Source: Vampirovibrionales bacterium (GTDB lineage: Bacteria; Cyanobacteriota; Vampirovibrionia; Vampirovibrionales; JAJTHC01). Taken from it: DNA of 40,751 nt. The first letter of the stretch is position 1. The number at the start of each line of letters is the position of its first letter. Positions 8,884 through 17,512 of this stretch are shown here, piece by piece. Where the stretch lies: positions 1-40,751 of the forward strand of contig CANGYO010000005.1 in the NCBI GenBank assembly GCA_947458095.1. The letters are read 5' to 3'. A program made the position numbers and the translations under genes. The notes beneath the pieces are model-generated. The model was not told the origin of the DNA. It made no database searches and saw only the letters and a program-made list of their open reading frames with translations.

Positions 8884-9552
8884 TTAAATTTGTTCAGTTT
8901 TTTTGTTTTTTTCCACCCAATTGAGGATATTTCGCTGTTTTTGTCGTGCAATTGCTAAACTACCTGTAGGAACCGTCTCTGTAATGGTGCTACTTGCCGC
9001 TACTGCGGCTCCTGATTCTACCGTCACAGGGGCAATTAAAACGCTGTTGGCTCCCACCGTGGCGTGATCGCCAATGACCGTTTTCGACTTTTCGCCTGTG
9101 TACGGATTGAAATTGGCTGTAATCGTCCCCGCCCCGATGTTGACATTAGCACCCACAGACGCGTCCCCCACATAAGAAAGATGGGACACAAAGCTATTTT
9201 CACCGATGCTAGCATTCTTGGTTTCCACAAAGTTACCGATCTTCACATGCTTCGCAATCACAGAACCGGGACGCAAATGAGCAAAAGGCCCTATAAAGCA
9301 ATGCTCTCCCACCACAGCGTCTTCCAAAAAGCTATGGCGGACTTCGGTATTTTCCCCAATCACGGTTTTGCCTATTAAGGTTGTAAAAGGTAAAATCTTC
9401 GCCCCCGCCTTAATCACCACGCCTTTGCCGATAAAACAGTAAGGAAAAATCTCAACGCCTTCTTCAATTTCAACCCCTTCTTCCACAACCGCTCCTTTAT
9501 GAATGGTGGCATGTGGGTAAATCGACATCAATACATCACAGAGATTCGTCAT
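8884..9552 (-). CDS. Left-handed beta-helix acyltransferase resembling the GlmU C-terminal domain, stand-alone
   Basis: GPFAHLRPGSVIAKHVKIGNFVETKNASIGENSFVSHLSYVGDASVGANVNIGAGTITANF...LAIARQKQ. No nucleotidyltransferase domain. ATG overlaps the lpxA stop; alternative start 9528. Confidence 0.87.
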   Translation of the reverse strand: MTNLCDVLMSIYPHATIHKGAVVEEGVEIEEGVEIFPYCFIGKGVVIKAGAKILPFTTLIGKTVIGENTEVRHSFLEDAVVGEHCFIGPFAHLRPGSVIAKHVKIGNFVETKNASIGENSFVSHLSYVGDASVGANVNIGAGTITANFNPYTGEKSKTVIGDHATVGANSVLIAPVTVESGAAVAASSTITETVPTGSLAIARQKQRNILNWVEKNKKTEQI

Positions 9553-10408
9553 TTAAGGTGTCTCCTTCTGAATTAAGTAGGGCTTTTCTAACAATCGTTT
9601 TTTCTTTGATATTGCAAATGCCTCGCTTGTCGGCATTCGCCACAAAGTCAATTAAATGTTGCACTGCAGGATTATTAGACGTATTTGCTTCTCTTGCTTT
9701 TTGAAGCCGTTCTTTCAAAAGACCTTTTTCATAGAACAAGTGTTTGTACGCCCGTTTAATGACGGTGCGGGTTTCCGCATCAAAGCCATTGCGACGCAAA
9801 CCCACGATGTTAATCCCGTTGATTTGAGCATCTTCGGCTCCAAAGATGAGGGCATACGGTGGAATGTTCTTACGAATGCCTGAACAGCCACCCACCATGG
9901 CATAACTGGCGATATGCACACCCTGATGACACGCCACGAGTCCGCCAATAACGATGTAATCGTCCATAATGACATGCCCTGCAATTTGGACGGCATTTGC
10001 CACCGTATTATGACTACCAATGGTACTATTATGCCCAATGTGGGCGTACGCCATAATATAGTTATGATTGCCCATGGTTGTGGCAAGCCCTTCGCCTGTG
10101 GCACGATGCAGACTGCTGAACTCTCGAAAGGTGTTGTGATCGCCAATACGCAACCACGATGTTTCGCCTTTGTATTTGACATCTTGCGGATCGCCCCCTA
10201 GCACGGCATTACTATGTACAACATTGCCTTTGCCTAGTGTTGTATGGCTCACCAAGCTGGCGTGGTGATGCAAGACACTCGCTTCACCCACTTCACAATG
10301 CGGACCAACAAAGCAGTAGGCGCCTATTTCTGCGGTGGGATGCACCGTTGCCGTTTCATCAATAAAAGCGGTGGGATGAATCAGTGAGGTAGGAGTTTGG
10401 ATTGTCAT
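9536..10408 (-). CDS. lpxA: Acyl-ACP--UDP-N-acetylglucosamine O-acyltransferase
   Basis: LpxA signatures: IHPTAFIDETATVHPTAEIGAYCFVGPHCEVG, GGDPQDVKYKGE, HRATGEG...NYIMAYAHIGHNSTIG, GINIVGLRRNGF. Confidence 0.95.
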   Translation of the reverse strand: MTIQTPTSLIHPTAFIDETATVHPTAEIGAYCFVGPHCEVGEASVLHHHASLVSHTTLGKGNVVHSNAVLGGDPQDVKYKGETSWLRIGDHNTFREFSSLHRATGEGLATTMGNHNYIMAYAHIGHNSTIGSHNTVANAVQIAGHVIMDDYIVIGGLVACHQGVHIASYAMVGGCSGIRKNIPPYALIFGAEDAQINGINIVGLRRNGFDAETRTVIKRAYKHLFYEKGLLKERLQKAREANTSNNPAVQHLIDFVANADKRGICNIKEKTIVRKALLNSEGDTLNDESL

Positions 10409-10534
10409 ATTGCTTGTCCTTTTTATTTGTTTTGGTAAAGAATCTGTTTTTAGTATACGCCAAAAAATAAACGCTACACATTTACAGGCGCACTCTTAAC
10501 GTCTTCTTTATATATAGAAAGGGTAATCGTCATT

Positions 10535-10815
10535 GCGAACGTATGTGATACCCATTCATAGTTTGAAAAGCGTATAGGTGTATTCTAGGAGCCTAGACTC
10601 GCAGATGTGTGATACCATTTAAACGAGTGAATAGCGTGTTAGGCTATTCTAGGAGCCTATATTTTTTTGTGAGGGCGTGTACACAGACGTACATAACAGA
10701 ACAAAAAAATCGTAGCGACAACGAAGAGACAACACGACATTTAATCGTTTAATTGGTATGAGGTGTACATAAACGTACATAAGCACATCGAGAATCGTAG
10801 CGACAACGAAGACGC
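10535..10815 (+). repeat. Degenerate and partially tandem copies of repeat family B
   Basis: Two tandem GATACC...AGCGT...TATTCTAGGAGCCTA units, then TTTTTTTGTGAGGGCGTGTAC-ACAGAC-GTACATAACAGAACAAAAAAATCGTAGCGACAACGAAG, then a third partial unit GTGTACATAAACGTACATAA...ATCGTAGCGACAACGAAG. Confidence 0.8.
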
Positions 10816-10837
10816 CAGACGCTATTTAAAATAGGAA

Positions 10838-10907
10838 TGGGTATGAAGCAATCTGTACACAACTTTTGGGGTCTCTACAGATTGCCACGCTTCGCTCGCA
10901 ATGACGG
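10838..10907 (+). repeat. Repeat family C copy 3
   Basis: GGTATGAAGCAATCTG...CAGATTGCCACGCTTCGCTCGCAATGACGG. Confidence 0.85.
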
Positions 10908-10917
10908 CTTTCTTTCT

Positions 10918-12192
10918 TTACACGATCACAAATGCGTCTAACGCAGACGTCTGAAGGGATTCGTCATAAGTTGCCCCCACCCATAGCTCAAGCAAAGGCT
11001 CCCCAGCTTGAACGGCATCGCCTTCAGCGTGATGCAAAATCACGCCCACGCCGTAATCGAGGGCATCGGTCTTCACCGTGCGACCGCCCCCTAAAGCCTT
11101 GACGACCTTGGCGATCCCCATGGCGTCAATGGATTGTATCACGCCTGTGTGTGGACTCGTTACCGTGAGCTTACGCAAGGGTTGAGCCAGCAAACTCGTA
11201 TCGCTTAAGCTTGTCACATCGCCCCCTTGAGCCTCAATCCATGCTTGAAAGCGTGCAAAGGCGGAACCGTCTCGCAATAAGCCTTGCACATAAGCCGTCG
11301 CCGTTTCAAGGGATTCATAACGTTTGGCTGCCACCAACGCCATCGCCGTAAGCTTGACGGCTAAGGCTTCCAAATCGAGGCTGGCTCCTGTTGCTTTGCC
11401 TTGTAAAACCTCAATCGCTTCAATGACTTCCACCGTGTGACCAATGGCTTTGCCTAAGGGAGCATTCATCGGCGAAATTGTGGTTTCAACGGCTTTGCCA
11501 AAGCGTGTGCCGATTGTTCGACACAAACTAGCAAGGGCTTCCGCGTCTTGAGGGGATTTCATAAAGGCCCCCTTGCCTGCCTTAATATCGAGTACGATGA
11601 CATCCGCACCCGCCGCGATTTTTTTGGACATCACCGAAGCGGCAATCAGCGAAAGATTGTCGACAGTGGCGGTCACGTCTCTTAAGGCGTAAAAGACGCC
11701 GTCGGCAGGGGTGAGCTGGGGTGTTTGAGATGACAACGCCAGCCCGATGCGTTGAATCTGCTCCACAAACGTCGTTTCGCTCAATTCCACTTGGAAATGA
11801 GGAATGGCTTCTAGCTTGTCAATGGTTCCGCCCGTAAAGCCCAAGCCTCTGCCTGAGAGTTTAGCCACTTTCAAGCCTGCCGCCGCCATAAGAGGAGCCA
11901 CAATCAAGGTGGTTTTATCGCCCACACCACCTGTGGAATGCTTGTCCACCGTGATGCCTTCAATGCCCATGCCGTGTAGGTCTAACACGTCTCCGCTTTC
12001 GACAAAGGCTTTGGTGAGGAAAAAGGTTTCATCGTCGTTTAAGCCGTTTAAGCAGACCGCCATCAACCACGCCGAAAGCTGATAGTCTTTCATTGTCCCG
12101 CTCATCACGGCTTGCACGAGTGCGTCGATTTCAGTTTGGCTGTGGGCTTGCCCTTGCTTTTTCTGCTCGATCCAAACGGTGGGGTTTGTCAT
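10918..12192 (-). CDS. deoA: Thymidine / pyrimidine-nucleoside phosphorylase
   Basis: KHSTGGVGDKTTLIVAPLMAAAGLKVAKLSGRGLGFTGGTIDKLEAIPHF; YALRDVTATVDNLSLIAASVMSKKIAAGADVIVLDIKAGKGAFM. Confidence 0.93.
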   Translation of the reverse strand: MTNPTVWIEQKKQGQAHSQTEIDALVQAVMSGTMKDYQLSAWLMAVCLNGLNDDETFFLTKAFVESGDVLDLHGMGIEGITVDKHSTGGVGDKTTLIVAPLMAAAGLKVAKLSGRGLGFTGGTIDKLEAIPHFQVELSETTFVEQIQRIGLALSSQTPQLTPADGVFYALRDVTATVDNLSLIAASVMSKKIAAGADVIVLDIKAGKGAFMKSPQDAEALASLCRTIGTRFGKAVETTISPMNAPLGKAIGHTVEVIEAIEVLQGKATGASLDLEALAVKLTAMALVAAKRYESLETATAYVQGLLRDGSAFARFQAWIEAQGGDVTSLSDTSLLAQPLRKLTVTSPHTGVIQSIDAMGIAKVVKALGGGRTVKTDALDYGVGVILHHAEGDAVQAGEPLLELWVGATYDESLQTSALDAFVIV

Positions 12193-12305
12193 GGTTTAGC
12201 GTCTCCTTGGGTGAATGTTTTGATTATACGCAAAACATTAGGCTCACTCAAGTTTTGGAATCAAGACGAGCATAAGAGAGAATAGAGCGTTTAAATGGTA
12301 TAGTA

Positions 12306-12443
12306 TTTTTGAATAATTTCCCCTATAGTGTCTATACTTTGTCGCTACGATTATTTTGTTCAGTCATGTAGGTCTATCTACACTTCTTCACAAAATAATC
12401 TAGGCTCCTCGTCTAGCCTAAGTACGGAAAACTCTTTAAAACA
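12306..12443 (-). repeat. Repeat family B, near-complete copy
   Basis: Reverse complement ...GGCTAGACGAGGAGCCTAGATTATTTTGTGAAGAAGTGTAGATAGACCTACATGACTGAACAAAATAATCGTAGCGACAAAGTATAGAC..., matching 38705-38841. Confidence 0.85.
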
Positions 12444-12457
12444 CTATATAAGCAAGC

Positions 12458-13018
12458 TTAGTCTTCAAGTTTGATTTCATCCGCTTTTTTGGAATTGAAA
12501 GCCTCTTGCGTACGTTCACTGGTGACAATACCGTATTTGTCTAAATCAATGTGCGGAAAATTAAACACGCTCGCCACCATGCTACTGGGGAAAAGCGAAA
12601 GCTTCGTCGTGTACAAACGTTTTTTGTCGATTAAAAGCTTCTGATTCTCTTCAAAAGAATCACGCCCTGCTTCGACGGTTTCTTGAATACGTTTGTACAA
12701 AGAAGCGTCAATGTTCGGATTCTGCTCCTTCAAGAACTGAAACACGGCTTGAGATCCCTTGTCGCCGTAACGCCCTTCGATCGCACTTTTGTAGACTTTT
12801 TCCGTATCTTTGGCGTACAACGCCGACACTTGCACCGATTCTTTAAACTTCTTCCACATATTGTCGTAATTGTTTTGATTCTGCTCGTATTGAGCAATCA
12901 CGCCTTTTTCAAGGCTCACAAAACTGTTGTAGGTTTGAATCGTTGAACCCACTAGCACAACGCCTAGAATCAACGTCAATGCGAAGGTGGCAATAATCCA
13001 TTTTACATAAGCTTTCAT
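12458..13018 (-). CDS. lemA: LemA-family membrane-anchored protein
   Basis: N-terminal TM then TIQTYNSFVSLEKGVIAQYEQNQNNYDNMWKKFKE; C-terminal ASVFNFPHIDLDKYGIVTSERTQEAF. Start chosen at MKAYVKW (13018); the track ORF starts at 13033. Confidence 0.85.
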   Translation of the reverse strand: MKAYVKWIIATFALTLILGVVLVGSTIQTYNSFVSLEKGVIAQYEQNQNNYDNMWKKFKESVQVSALYAKDTEKVYKSAIEGRYGDKGSQAVFQFLKEQNPNIDASLYKRIQETVEAGRDSFEENQKLLIDKKRLYTTKLSLFPSSMVASVFNFPHIDLDKYGIVTSERTQEAFNSKKADEIKLED

Positions 13019-13075
13019 TTTAGGGTACTCCATTATTTTGTCTGTTAGGGTTACTTGATTTATTATATACGAGAT

Positions 13076-14137
13076 TTAATCAAAGTCATTCTTTCTAAAT
13101 GCTTTTCTTAAAGGAAACACTTCCACATGGTGAAAAAAGAATCCCATACCCACCGAAACCAATAAGCTAATAACAGCCCCTAAAATCCATTGAAGTAAAG
13201 TGGGTTTAAACGATTCCTGTAGGTACTTAAAGTCGCTCATTTCTCTAATTTTATAGTGGGCTAAAATGGTGTTTCGTATTTTGGGAAACAATTGGGCATC
13301 TGTTTTTTGATGATCCTGAATCACATTTCGCAATTTCACCTTAAAATCAGGATAGCTCAAGCCAATGACATCCACCCATTGAACAGCCTCTTTTTTCACA
13401 CCAGCGACGATGATAATATCGTTTTGCTTGCCCCCTTCCCACGCCCGTTGTAACTGTTTGGCATAATTCTTAGGTTTAGAGGTCGTATATAAAATCACAT
13501 TCGCTTTGGTACGAGGTCCAATATCCGCATTCAGTTCCGTTAAAAGCTTATTGGCTTGAGCCGTATTTTTAATCGAATCCCCCAAAAAACGGTCGAGCTT
13601 ATATTCGTCATAAAGTTTATTGGGGTAAGGAATAAAATCCGCTTTATTGACGGTAGACGCATCATTGGCGAACAAGGAATCGGGATCGGCTTTGATATAG
13701 TTTTCATACGAAAAGAAGTGCGTCATGGGCGTACCCACCGTCAGCTTCGCCCAATGAGGTGGCGTGTAGATACCTTGCCTGTCGACAGGTTGAATATAAA
13801 TGCGTTTAGGCAAGTTCGTTTCGGCAAACCACACGACATCATAACCATGTTCATAACAGGTTTGACAAGAACGTCCCCCACGTCGTGAGCTTCTGCAATG
13901 GCATTGATACGAATGCTTACAATGTACACGATCGCTGGCTTTAGACACCATTCGACCTGTCACATATTCATTGTCTTGCAAACTACTAGACATGATTAAA
14001 AAGCACATCCCTAAAATAAGAAGTGTTTGCACCACAAATTGTGTGACGCATTCTCTCCAACAAATTTGCTTGGAAACCAACCAAAACCCCAGTAAAACGA
14101 GACTGGTGAGTACAAAATAAACCCCAAACATCAACAT
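13076..14137 (-). CDS. Cys-rich membrane protein resembling a large-phage-associated hypothetical family
   Basis: TM segments at both ends; HCKHSYQCHCRSSRRGGRSCQTCYEHGYDVVW then VDRQGIYTPPHWAKLTVGTP...NYIKADPDSLF. Confidence 0.8.
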   Translation of the reverse strand: MLMFGVYFVLTSLVLLGFWLVSKQICWRECVTQFVVQTLLILGMCFLIMSSSLQDNEYVTGRMVSKASDRVHCKHSYQCHCRSSRRGGRSCQTCYEHGYDVVWFAETNLPKRIYIQPVDRQGIYTPPHWAKLTVGTPMTHFFSYENYIKADPDSLFANDASTVNKADFIPYPNKLYDEYKLDRFLGDSIKNTAQANKLLTELNADIGPRTKANVILYTTSKPKNYAKQLQRAWEGGKQNDIIIVAGVKKEAVQWVDVIGLSYPDFKVKLRNVIQDHQKTDAQLFPKIRNTILAHYKIREMSDFKYLQESFKPTLLQWILGAVISLLVSVGMGFFFHHVEVFPLRKAFRKNDFD

Positions 14138-14143
14138 TTAAAC

Positions 14144-14962
14144 TTATTTCCCCTGTGTCAACGCGTCTATTTGAGCAATCCGAGCCGCATCAGGCGGGTG
14201 CGTACGAAGGAACTCGGGTGTTTTGACGTTCTTCGTGCCTTTTTCAAGCAATTGAAAGACCTTCACCCCTGCATGAGCATCATAGTTCGACGCCTGCAAC
14301 AACATCACCGCATAGCGATCCGCCTCCAGCTCTTTGGCTTGACTATGTTGCATAGAAGACACATTCAACAAGCTGATAATGGATCCCGAAAGTTGAGGAA
14401 AGGCAATCGCCGCAGGCATCAATAAGGTGGCGTAAATCACGCTTTTGCCCATGGCTTGAATCGCATGACGATGGTACACATGCCCCATTTCATGAGCGAG
14501 TACAAAGCGACGGGCATCAATGTCGTCGAGCTGACGCATTAAGCCTTCATACAACACGATTTTTCCACCAGGTAAGGCATAGGCGTTAATGGTTTCCCCC
14601 AAGCCTTTATAGACTTGCATGTTTACCAAAGCAGGGCTAGGCAAGTGAGTTTTAAGATCTTTGAGCATCGCATCATAATCAGCATCACAGGCAATTTCAT
14701 GTTTCTTGGTTTGTTGTTTGATGTATTCTTCCCCAATAGGGGTGAGCCATTGTTCCGATTCAGGGGGCAGGTAAGGCACCATATACGCCACCCCTTCGGT
14801 TAAGACCCAAAACAAAATCGCTACCCCAAACACAATGCTCAACACATATTTCGCAAACATCCACAAGGCAGATTCTGGCGTGGCGTTAATCGATTCAGGC
14901 ATCGCTCGATACGTCGTTTTATTACGAGGCATATTAGGCTGAAGTGGAATATGTTCACTCAT
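14144..14962 (-). CDS. M48-family (BepA/LoiP-like) zinc metalloprotease
   Basis: TM region then VLAHEMGHVYHRHAIQAMGKS (HExxH) and KELEADRYAVMLLQASNYD; TALPGG-type NAYALPGGKIVLYEGLM. Confidence 0.92.
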   Translation of the reverse strand: MSEHIPLQPNMPRNKTTYRAMPESINATPESALWMFAKYVLSIVFGVAILFWVLTEGVAYMVPYLPPESEQWLTPIGEEYIKQQTKKHEIACDADYDAMLKDLKTHLPSPALVNMQVYKGLGETINAYALPGGKIVLYEGLMRQLDDIDARRFVLAHEMGHVYHRHAIQAMGKSVIYATLLMPAAIAFPQLSGSIISLLNVSSMQHSQAKELEADRYAVMLLQASNYDAHAGVKVFQLLEKGTKNVKTPEFLRTHPPDAARIAQIDALTQGK

Positions 14963-15510
14963 AAGATGATGTCCTGATCAGGAAAGCGAATCGCCTCTTC
15001 TGAACTTTGTGGAAACGAAGACTTCTTCAGCCGTATCGCCGTACCATAAGCATACACCGCCAAAGGACGAATCGGCATATTGGGAATGGACGGCTGCATG
15101 GTATCTAATTGCAAGCGTGTATTGACGATAATATCCGCCATGGGTGCCGATTCCTTCATTCTTAAAATCGCTTCTCGTCTGGCTCTATCTACAATGCTTT
15201 CATACGACTTCACTTTACCACCGAGTACATCAAAAATCCCACTTAAAAAATAACGAAAGTAATCAGGCGTAATCACGACTGAACCCACCACCATACGAGC
15301 CGATTCGATTTGATCCCAGTGAGATTCAGGCACAAAAGACTTCAATTTCATCGTAACCGCAGGCAATTTAAAGAAAAAGGCTTCTCGTTCTTGAATCGAA
15401 CGTAAGTGGTTGCGTTGAAAGAGCGTCCCTACAATGTAGCCCACAATTAACAAAGCCGACCCCACGACCAATTCATGATTTTGCAAATACGCCGTGACTA
15501 AACCATTCAT
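14959..15510 (-). CDS. Membrane-anchored YbjQ/UPF0145-family protein
   Basis: TM then GKVKSYESIVDRARREAILRMKESAPMADIIVNTRL...AYGTAI. Overlaps the M48 gene by 4 bp. Confidence 0.8.
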   Translation of the reverse strand: MNGLVTAYLQNHELVVGSALLIVGYIVGTLFQRNHLRSIQEREAFFFKLPAVTMKLKSFVPESHWDQIESARMVVGSVVITPDYFRYFLSGIFDVLGGKVKSYESIVDRARREAILRMKESAPMADIIVNTRLQLDTMQPSIPNMPIRPLAVYAYGTAIRLKKSSFPQSSEEAIRFPDQDIIL

Positions 15511-15557
15511 AAGGGCATTCTCTCTATCTTTCTAAATGACTTAACAATAGCTTAGCA

Positions 15558-15911
15558 CTATTCGACAAAAACGGCAGTCCCATACACATAAATTTCCGCC
15601 GCCCCTTGAGCGACATCCGACGTTGAAAAACGGATATTAGTTACGGCATTCGCCCCCATAAACTCGGCTTGGGCAATCATACGTTGAATGGCTTCGTTTC
15701 GTGTGGTGTTCAACAAACGCGTATACATGGGCAATTCGCCACCAATAATACTTTTAAAACCCGCCGCCCAATCCGCAAAAATGTTACGAGACCGCACCAC
15801 GGATCCCGACACCAAGCCATAGTGATGCTTGATTTTCTTGCCAGGGATTTCTTCTAGGTTGGTGATGTTGAAGGAATGCTTGTGAATGCTGTCTTGGTCA
15901 AGGGTCATCAT
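15558..15911 (-). CDS. YbjQ/UPF0145-family protein (soluble)
   Basis: YGLVSGSVVRSRNIFADWAAGFKSIIGGELPMYTRLLNTTRNEAIQRMIAQAEFMGANAVTNIRFSTSDVAQGAAEIYVYGTAV. Track ORF extends to 15962. Confidence 0.88.
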   Translation of the reverse strand: MMTLDQDSIHKHSFNITNLEEIPGKKIKHHYGLVSGSVVRSRNIFADWAAGFKSIIGGELPMYTRLLNTTRNEAIQRMIAQAEFMGANAVTNIRFSTSDVAQGAAEIYVYGTAVFVE

Positions 15912-16033
15912 GGGGGTTACGTCCTTTTTTAATAGGGATTTTCTATCATAAGTGTAAAGCATTTTTAATAAAATCAGGGGATACGTAAAAAAGCTCCTTT
16001 TTTAAGTGGATTTGTGATAAGCTGTAAACTAAA

Positions 16034-16147
16034 TCCTGTCCCCTCTCCTTGAGGAGAGGGCTAGGGAGAGGGGGGGATGTCTAAAATCCAGTGTTTACAT
16101 CTACTCCCCACCCCAACCCTCCCCTTAAAGGGGAGGGGGTAAAGCCA
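16034..16147 (+). repeat. Repeat family A, short copy lacking the middle module
   Basis: TCCTGTCCCCTCTCCTTGAGGAGAGGG...CAGTGTTTACATCTACTCCCCACCCCAACCCTCCCCTTAAAGGGGAGGG. Confidence 0.85.
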
Positions 16148-16180
16148 CTTTTTTAGCTACTCGTCGTCAGAAAGTTTTTT

Positions 16181-16678
16181 ATGCCTCAAGCTCGTTTAAA
16201 CTCACCTTTTACACTTAGCTTGCTCACCTTATTGACCGTGGGCATTGTGGTGTGGGTCGGTATTCCAGCGTGGAAGCAGTGGAAAAGTCCCACTGTAGAC
16301 GCCTCTCGCCCCGCCAGTCAAGAAGTCTTGGTCGATTTAAAAACCGTAAGCCCCCTACTTAAGCCTGTTTTGACCCAATGGCAAGGCTATTTAAAGGCGA
16401 TTCTAGCTGGCGATGAAACCCTCACCTACGCCAAAGGTATCGAATTGGCGTTAAGCACCGTGGGCGAAAATACGTGGTTCATCAAAAGCGATGCAGGCAT
16501 TTATGAAGATGCGTCTCAAAAACAGCTTCTGATGAAGGGCGTGAATGGTCGTTTAGAAAGCAAAACAGGCGGACGCTCTAAAAACGTCTTGAGCCTTGAA
16601 TCCGCTTTTGCCGAATATAACGCCACAACCGAAGTCTTGGTCTTAAAAGGACGCTCAAAAGTCACGGTGTATCCGTAA
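16181..16678 (+). CDS. Single-TM protein, possibly LptC-like
   Basis: N-terminal TM followed by a beta-rich pattern (TWFIKSDAGIYEDASQKQLLMKGVNGRLESK...LVLKGRSKVTVYP). Family assignment is tentative. Confidence 0.6.
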   Translation: MPQARLNSPFTLSLLTLLTVGIVVWVGIPAWKQWKSPTVDASRPASQEVLVDLKTVSPLLKPVLTQWQGYLKAILAGDETLTYAKGIELALSTVGENTWFIKSDAGIYEDASQKQLLMKGVNGRLESKTGGRSKNVLSLESAFAEYNATTEVLVLKGRSKVTVYP

Positions 16679-16704
16679 TTTAATTTCAGCCATAAGGAAA
16701 GCCC

Positions 16705-17493
16705 ATGTCGCATCAAGGATTTTGCAAGCGAATCATCCCCTGTTTGGATGTCGATTCCAACGGACGCACCGTCAAAGGCGTGAAGTTTCAAGGCTTGCGT
16801 GATATTGGAGACCCTATTGAAATGGCAATCGCTTATGAAGCCCAAGGGGCGGATGAGCTGGTTTTCCTAGATATTTCTGCCAGTCACGAAGGGCGTAAAA
16901 CGCTGGTGGACTTGGTGAAACGCATTTCTCACGACTTACGCATTCCCTTTACCGTCGGCGGAGGCATCTCATCGCTCGATCAAGTTTTGGCCCTACTCGA
17001 AGCAGGCACCGACAAGGTGTCTATTAACAGTGCTGCGGTGAGAAATCCTCAGTTGATTGCGGATATTGCCAGCCATTGTGGGCGTCAATGCTGTGTTTTG
17101 GCGATTGACGCCAAGCGAGCCGATCAGCTTGTAGACGGTCGTGCCAGTTGGGATGTCCTCGTCAAAGGTGGGCGTGAAAAAACAGGGTTAGATGCACTCA
17201 ATTGGGCGAAACACGCTGTTTCACTGGGTGCTGGCGAGATTTTGCTAACGTCGTTTGATCGTGACGGTACGGGCGATGGCTTTGACAACGCCCTTAACCG
17301 CCAGCTCGCCGATGCCTTGCCTGTGCCGATTATCGCCAGTGGGGGGGCATCAGGCCCTGAAAGTTTCTTGCACGCCTTTCAAGACGGTCATGCGGATGCT
17401 GCCTTAGCCGCAACGATTTTTCACGACGGGCATTGGCATATTGAAGATTTGAAACAGGTTTTGTTGGACGAAGGCATCCCTTTAAGAGTCTAA
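16705..17493 (+). CDS. hisF: Imidazole glycerol phosphate synthase subunit HisF
   Basis: FCKRIIPCLDVDSNGRTVKGVKFQGLRDIGDPIEMAIAYEAQGADELVFLDISAS; FTVGGGISS; LLTSFDRDGTGDGFD; PIIASGGAS. Confidence 0.98.
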   Translation: MSHQGFCKRIIPCLDVDSNGRTVKGVKFQGLRDIGDPIEMAIAYEAQGADELVFLDISASHEGRKTLVDLVKRISHDLRIPFTVGGGISSLDQVLALLEAGTDKVSINSAAVRNPQLIADIASHCGRQCCVLAIDAKRADQLVDGRASWDVLVKGGREKTGLDALNWAKHAVSLGAGEILLTSFDRDGTGDGFDNALNRQLADALPVPIIASGGASGPESFLHAFQDGHADAALAATIFHDGHWHIEDLKQVLLDEGIPLRV

Positions 17494-17512
17494 AAAGAAC
17501 CTGAAAATTCAG

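Noticed and set aside
9036-10201. Short ORFs in other frames of lpxA and the GlmU-like gene
   Set aside because: Fully contained in strongly supported coding frames with no family resemblance.
10918-12192. Possible operon of deoA with lpxA
   Set aside because: A ~510-bp intergenic repeat nest separates them; no evidence of co-transcription.
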